Of a stretch of DNA of 17,765 nt, positions 14,643-17,765 are shown piece by piece. The stretch comes from Bacteroidales bacterium (GTDB lineage: Bacteria > Bacteroidota > Bacteroidia > Bacteroidales > UBA7960). The DNA lies in contig SKYG01000112.1 in assembly GCA_007128045.1 (NCBI GenBank), positions 1 to 17,765 on the forward strand. Reading direction: 5' to 3'. Under the pieces are notes generated by a model. That model worked only from the letters and a program-made list of their open reading frames with translations, ran no database searches and had not been told where the DNA came from. Position 1 is the stretch's first letter. Each line of letters opens with the position of its first letter. A program made the position numbers and the translations under genes.

Positions 14643-15704
14643 ATGAAAGATTCATCCCCAAAGAAACTTGCCTTTGTCACCGCTGGTTTGGTGACCTTCA
14701 CCTATACTGTCATTACAATGCTTGCCGACATATTGTTATATGCATTCGTACCCTGGTATGTATATATTGGAGGCGTCGCTTTCATGTTTGTGGTGTCATA
14801 CCTGATCATACATCGTACCTTGAATGTGTTTATTTATGATAAGATACGATTGATCTATAAGACCATACATGACCTGAAGTCTCCCAGTGGTAAAAAAAAG
14901 ATACAGTCTGGTAATTCTTCTGATATCATACGCCAGGCCAACGAAGATGTTGTTGAGTGGGCTAGCGACAAAAGAAAGGAGATTGAGGAGCTGCGGAAGA
15001 TGGAGGTTTACCGCAGGGAGTTTTTGGGCAATGTGTCGCATGAGCTGAAAACGCCCATTTTTAACATCCAGGGGTTTGTGCTTACCTTGCTGGATGGAGG
15101 CCTTGATGATCCGGCCATCAACCGGAGTTATCTGATGCGCACCGAGCAAAGCATTAACCGTATGATCTCTATTATTGAAGACCTGGAGACAATTTCACGC
15201 CTGGAGTCCGGAGAAATGATGCTGAATTACAGTCATTTTGATATGATTGAGATGGTTAAAGAGGTTATAGAACTGCTGGAGATGGAGGCGAACGAGAAAA
15301 AGATCAGCATCTATTTTGGCCGCATCTATGATGTTCCTGTGATGGTATATGCCGACCGGAAAAAAATACAACAGGTGGTTACCAACCTGATGGTGAATGC
15401 CATTAAGTATGGTAAGGAAAACGGACGTATCAAAGTGAGTTGCTTCGATATGGACGAACATATACTCACAGAAGTGACCGACAGTGGGATAGGCATCCCA
15501 AGAGAAGAGCTTCCAAGGGTGTTTGAACGATTTTACCGGGGTGAGAAAAGCCGTTCACGTAATGGTGGCGGGGGTTCTGGGTTGGGTCTGGCCATCGTCA
15601 AACATATCATCGAAGCCCACCAGCAGACCATCAATGTGCGCAGTACGCCCGACATAGGCTCTACCTTTGCCTTTACCTTGAAAAAAGGAGTGAGTCCATC
15701 CTGA
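14643..15704 (+). CDS. Sensor histidine kinase, PhoR-like, with two adjacent membrane helices
   Basis: Partner kinase of the preceding response regulator. The 353 residues comprise two closely spaced transmembrane helices (about 10-33 and 37-58) joined by only a few residues, a linker helix (about 60-120), the dimerisation/phosphotransfer domain with His133 in GNVSHELKTPI, and an ATP-binding domain. The latter shows the N box with Asn252 (NLMVNAIKYG), G1 box with Asp280 (DSGIGIP), F box FERFYRG and G2 box GSGLGLAIV. There is no extracytoplasmic sensor domain, so the signal must be sensed in the membrane, through another protein, or in the cytoplasm. PhoR works this way with the Pst/PhoU system, but nothing from that system is nearby. 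A hairpin repeat follows the stop within 20 bases. Confidence 0.94.
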   Translation: MKDSSPKKLAFVTAGLVTFTYTVITMLADILLYAFVPWYVYIGGVAFMFVVSYLIIHRTLNVFIYDKIRLIYKTIHDLKSPSGKKKIQSGNSSDIIRQANEDVVEWASDKRKEIEELRKMEVYRREFLGNVSHELKTPIFNIQGFVLTLLDGGLDDPAINRSYLMRTEQSINRMISIIEDLETISRLESGEMMLNYSHFDMIEMVKEVIELLEMEANEKKISIYFGRIYDVPVMVYADRKKIQQVVTNLMVNAIKYGKENGRIKVSCFDMDEHILTEVTDSGIGIPREELPRVFERFYRGEKSRSRNGGGGSGLGLAIVKHIIEAHQQTINVRSTPDIGSTFAFTLKKGVSPS

Positions 15705-15708
15705 GAGT

Positions 15709-15756
15709 CACGGGATTTCTCACCCCGCTTCACTTCGTTGCACGGGGTTCGAGATG
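15709..15756. repeat. Intergenic imperfect palindrome after the kinase gene
   Basis: TCTC and ACCCCG (15718-15727) pair with CGGGGT (15743-15748) and GAGA (15751-15754), with a two-base bulge and a 15-base loop containing CTTCACTTCGTTGCA. The pattern of GATTTCTC, a variable hairpin core, then a TTCGAGATGAC end resembles a dispersed intergenic repeat I have seen in many Bacteroidota. There is no T run, so it is not a standard terminator. Confidence 0.5.
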
Positions 15757-15851
15757 ACTTTCGGTCGGGACACCCATTCTAAAAAAACACCAACATATTC
15801 ACTCTGTGCTGGTTACTTTTCTGGCATACATCAATCCACAAAATAGGGGCT

Positions 15852-16430
15852 TTATGGTTGAGGCTCCACATACCGCCATTCATTGGTTTCTTTGTAGTAT
15901 TTCAGCCGCTCATCAGGCCATTCTATGTAATCTTTATTATCTGCATAGGCTTCTACATGGCCTTTTTTGACCATCTCATCAAACAGCTCTTCGCCGATTC
16001 GTTTCAGGGTCTCTTCATCGGATACAGGGGTGTTGAACAATTCTTCAAACTGACTGATGCCCTCCTCATTTACTCTGAACATTCCTCCCACACCACGTTT
16101 GTTGCCCAGCACGCTTCTTGCCGGCCTTATCAGGTAATAGTAATGAATTCCTTCGGGTGAAACATGATAAAATAACAGGTCGAACTCATTGGCGTAGTTT
16201 ATGTAATATGCTCTGAAGGTAGCATCAAAACGTGATATGCTGGTTGCCAGGGGAGGCTTTCGCCCAATATAGGTAACCAGGTCGACCAGCAATGTGTCGG
16301 CATCCTGTTGTGAATAGAAGTTCAGCACAGAATGATTGTTCTGCTCCTGATCGTTCCTGTTTTGTTGCAGGGTGCATGAGGTCATTGCGACGAGCAGGAT
16401 GCATAAAAAAGTGGTTGAAATCATATTCAT
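15852..16430 (-). CDS. Small hypothetical lipoprotein
   Basis: Not recognised as a named family. About 192 residues with a short signal (hydrophobic residues about 6-17) and Cys19 in AMTSC, so probably a lipoprotein; the next residues are polar and Gln/Asn-rich (TLQQNRNDQEQNN) with no lysine/acidic surface signal. The mature part is soluble and mixed alpha/beta, with aromatic-rich strands (ATFRAYYINYANEFDLLFYHVSPEGIHYYYLIRPAR) and an acidic helical C-terminus ending with KDYIEWPDERLKYYKETNEWRYVEP. I chose ATG 16430 (16424 is possible); the frame stays open to 16523, but that extension crosses a nested palindrome and would destroy the signal peptide. It stands alone, convergent with the kinase gene. 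Confidence 0.75.
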   Translation of the reverse strand: MNMISTTFLCILLVAMTSCTLQQNRNDQEQNNHSVLNFYSQQDADTLLVDLVTYIGRKPPLATSISRFDATFRAYYINYANEFDLLFYHVSPEGIHYYYLIRPARSVLGNKRGVGGMFRVNEEGISQFEELFNTPVSDEETLKRIGEELFDEMVKKGHVEAYADNKDYIEWPDERLKYYKETNEWRYVEPQP

Positions 16431-16509
16431 TGTAGTGCAAATCGTTAATTCGAGTCCGTCTATAAAGTCAAGTGTCTGGATCAGAATGTTCGAGATCAAG
16501 GCATGCGCA

Positions 16510-16560
16510 GTTTTGAAAACCAAGGAGTCCCGACAAATCGGGATGAGCTGTTTTCAAAAC
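16510..16560. repeat. 51-base nested palindrome
   Basis: Outer arms GTTTTGAAAAC (16510-16520) and GTTTTCAAAAC (16550-16560) are exact inverted copies, and each arm is itself an 11-base palindrome around its centre base. Inside, TCCCGA (16528-16533) and TCGGGA (16538-16543) form a second hairpin with a CAAA loop. It sits about 80 bases upstream of the small lipoprotein gene. Confidence 0.8.
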
Positions 16561-16606
16561 AAGCATAACGCTGATATCGGACATTATGGACAGACACTAA
16601 TTAGGT

Positions 16607-16640
16607 AAAAAAAGGCCGGAGGTAAGGGTTGCCTCCGACC
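16607..16640 (-). terminator. Rho-independent terminator of the 16664-17765 gene
   Basis: On the minus strand GGTCGGAGG (16632-16640), a nine-base loop, CCTCCGGCC (16614-16622), then seven T (16607-16613). Nine base pairs with one G-U. It begins 23 bases past the stop codon. Confidence 0.92.
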
Positions 16641-16663
16641 TTCGAACAAAGGGTGAGAAACAA

Positions 16664-17765
16664 CTAGAAGTATCTTACCATGTGGCTATTCCATTCTGCC
16701 CAGCCTGCTGTCCAGTCAGTATTGCCAAATGCGCCGACATAGGGTACTTTATCAAAGAAATTGTCAGCTTTTGGTGTATTATCCCATTTGGCTGCATTGA
16801 GTAGCATAGAGCCTGCGTTGAGGGTTACTTTTGGGATGCCCAGGTCGAACAGGCTGCCATCAATGCCCAAGTCTTCCCACTTAGCCACCAGGTGGTTGTT
16901 GAATGCAGCTGTGTTGAACCAGTTGACCATGGCAGCATGTCCGCCGGGAAAATTTTCATGGCTTTTCAGGGCATTGCCTCTGGGGTTGTTTGGGTGCTGC
17001 GCCCCACTGGCGGGTGCTCCAGAGAAAATCGTTCCGGCAGAGCCATAACCGTTGCCGCCCCAGTGGTTTACGCCTGCCAGGTATACGTTACGGATCTGCA
17101 GGTGGCCGTCAAGTGCAGCTTGTCCGGATCCACCCCTTGCATCATCGATGTACAACCCATCAGGGTAACCAGTCATAAAGGAGTTATAAATACTGATGCG
17201 AGAGTTCCTTCTTAACTGTGCTGCATGCTGAAATTGAAGGCTAATGGCTGTTTCTCTGGTTTTTTTCGGGCCAATAACGCTGATGTTAGCGAATACGCCA
17301 GAGGTATACGGTTGGGCTTCACTCCCAGCACCGTTATTATCTACTTCAAAACCATTAGACCCTGACTGGTCTGCTAATGAGGCGCCCCTGATGCTCAATG
17401 CAAATTGTACCCTGCCACTATATCCAAGGTCTACATCAAGGTCATCATCCAAACCCCTGTAGGCGATCAGGTATTTACAGTCTACGGTGCCTCCGAACCA
17501 TTCAAAGGAATCATCAAGGCCATAGGAGGCCATTACATATTCTATTACGGTTCCACGGCCTACACTACCCATGGTCAATGTGTTCACTTCTTCATTGGGA
17601 TTGATTGGAATGCCGGCATATTCTATACGTACATAACGGATCACACCCGAGTTGTCGTTGGGGTCATTACCACCATGCCAGCCACCGTAACCGCCTTCGA
17701 GTTCTGCTGGTTGTCCAGTAACGGCAGTCACATTGTTTGGTGCATGCCCGCAAACAACCAATCCG
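16664..17765 (-). CDS. Large secreted/surface protein, beta-helix-like, C-terminal part (5' end outside window)
   Basis: The frame is open to the window edge, so at least 367 C-terminal residues are seen and the real start lies beyond 17765. The sequence matches a family I recall as common and unnamed in Bacteroidota: it opens GLVVCGHAPNNVT, then NDNSGVIRYVRIEYAGI, GTVIEYVMASYGLDDSFEWFGG, KYLIAYRGLDDDLDVDLGYSG, and SLADQSGSNGFEVDNNG. Repeated short strands of the IRYVRIEYAG kind suggest stacked rungs of a parallel beta-helix, and the Asp-rich turns could bind calcium. The C-terminus, with FFDKVPYVGAFGNTDWTAGWAEWN, is the usual family end; I see no T9SS sorting domain after it. Such proteins are often annotated as hypothetical outer-membrane or extracellular proteins. 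Function unknown. It is followed by a good terminator. Confidence 0.8.
   Translation of the reverse strand, partial: GLVVCGHAPNNVTAVTGQPAELEGGYGGWHGGNDPNDNSGVIRYVRIEYAGIPINPNEEVNTLTMGSVGRGTVIEYVMASYGLDDSFEWFGGTVDCKYLIAYRGLDDDLDVDLGYSGRVQFALSIRGASLADQSGSNGFEVDNNGAGSEAQPYTSGVFANISVIGPKKTRETAISLQFQHAAQLRRNSRISIYNSFMTGYPDGLYIDDARGGSGQAALDGHLQIRNVYLAGVNHWGGNGYGSAGTIFSGAPASGAQHPNNPRGNALKSHENFPGGHAAMVNWFNTAAFNNHLVAKWEDLGIDGSLFDLGIPKVTLNAGSMLLNAAKWDNTPKADNFFDKVPYVGAFGNTDWTAGWAEWNSHMVRYF

Noticed and set aside
16431..16523. N-terminal extension of the small lipoprotein frame to 16523
   Set aside because: It runs through part of the nested palindrome and would bury the lipoprotein signal inside the protein; the ATG at 16430 gives a normal signal peptide.

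Overview
The window looks like a chromosomal segment of a member of the Bacteroidota, probably from the Bacteroidales/Marinilabiliales side, although the exact order cannot be fixed from sequence alone. Four things support this. First, several genes belong to families found mainly in this phylum (DUF4292 and DUF4837 lipoproteins). Second, the order dut - TPR lipoprotein - DUF4292 - EnvC-like is one I know from Bacteroidota genomes. Third, there are promoters of the phylum-specific type (TTTG, about 20 bases, TAnnTTTG). Fourth, the intergenic tandem and hairpin repeats are of a kind common in this phylum. No phage, insertion sequence, CRISPR array or rRNA is present.

Layout. 1-666: the 3' part of an ABC transporter ATPase of the COG1101 type. 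785-3682: a tldD-tldE pair in which TldD carries a Tat lipoprotein signal and TldE carries none. 3886-3962: tRNA-Asn(GTT) on the minus strand, with its own promoter and a symmetric hairpin terminator that also faces tldE. 4225-11911 plus 11983-13023: a long plus-strand cell-envelope cluster. It encodes a membrane-anchored serine hydrolase, dUTPase, a TPR lipoprotein, a DUF4292 lipoprotein, an EnvC-like degenerate LytM protein, TatA, an MltD-like lytic transglycosylase with two LysM domains, and a DUF4837 lipoprotein. A strong promoter match precedes tatA, so the cluster is probably at least two transcription units. 13093-13686: a Yip1-family membrane protein on the minus strand. 13929-15704: a PhoB/PhoR-like two-component system. 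15852-16430: a small lipoprotein on the minus strand. 16664-17765: the C-terminal part of a large secreted or surface protein on the minus strand, followed by a clear rho-independent terminator.

How the parts fit. The central cluster concerns peptidoglycan remodelling (EnvC-like activator, lytic transglycosylase, serine hydrolase) and outer-membrane lipoproteins, with dUTPase as the one housekeeping enzyme. TatA lies in the same window as a Tat-dependent TldD, although the two are far apart and not co-transcribed.

I see no clear new defence or biosynthetic system. The most distinctive signal is in the intergenic DNA. There are two GTAG-plus-hairpin elements that resemble the REP elements mobilised by RayT transposases, each preceded by a TTGTTGA-rich tract. 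There are also clean period-7 and period-8 degenerate tandem arrays, a 51-base nested palindrome, and a 10-bp inverted repeat interleaved with a 7-bp direct repeat between the Yip1 gene and the two-component genes.
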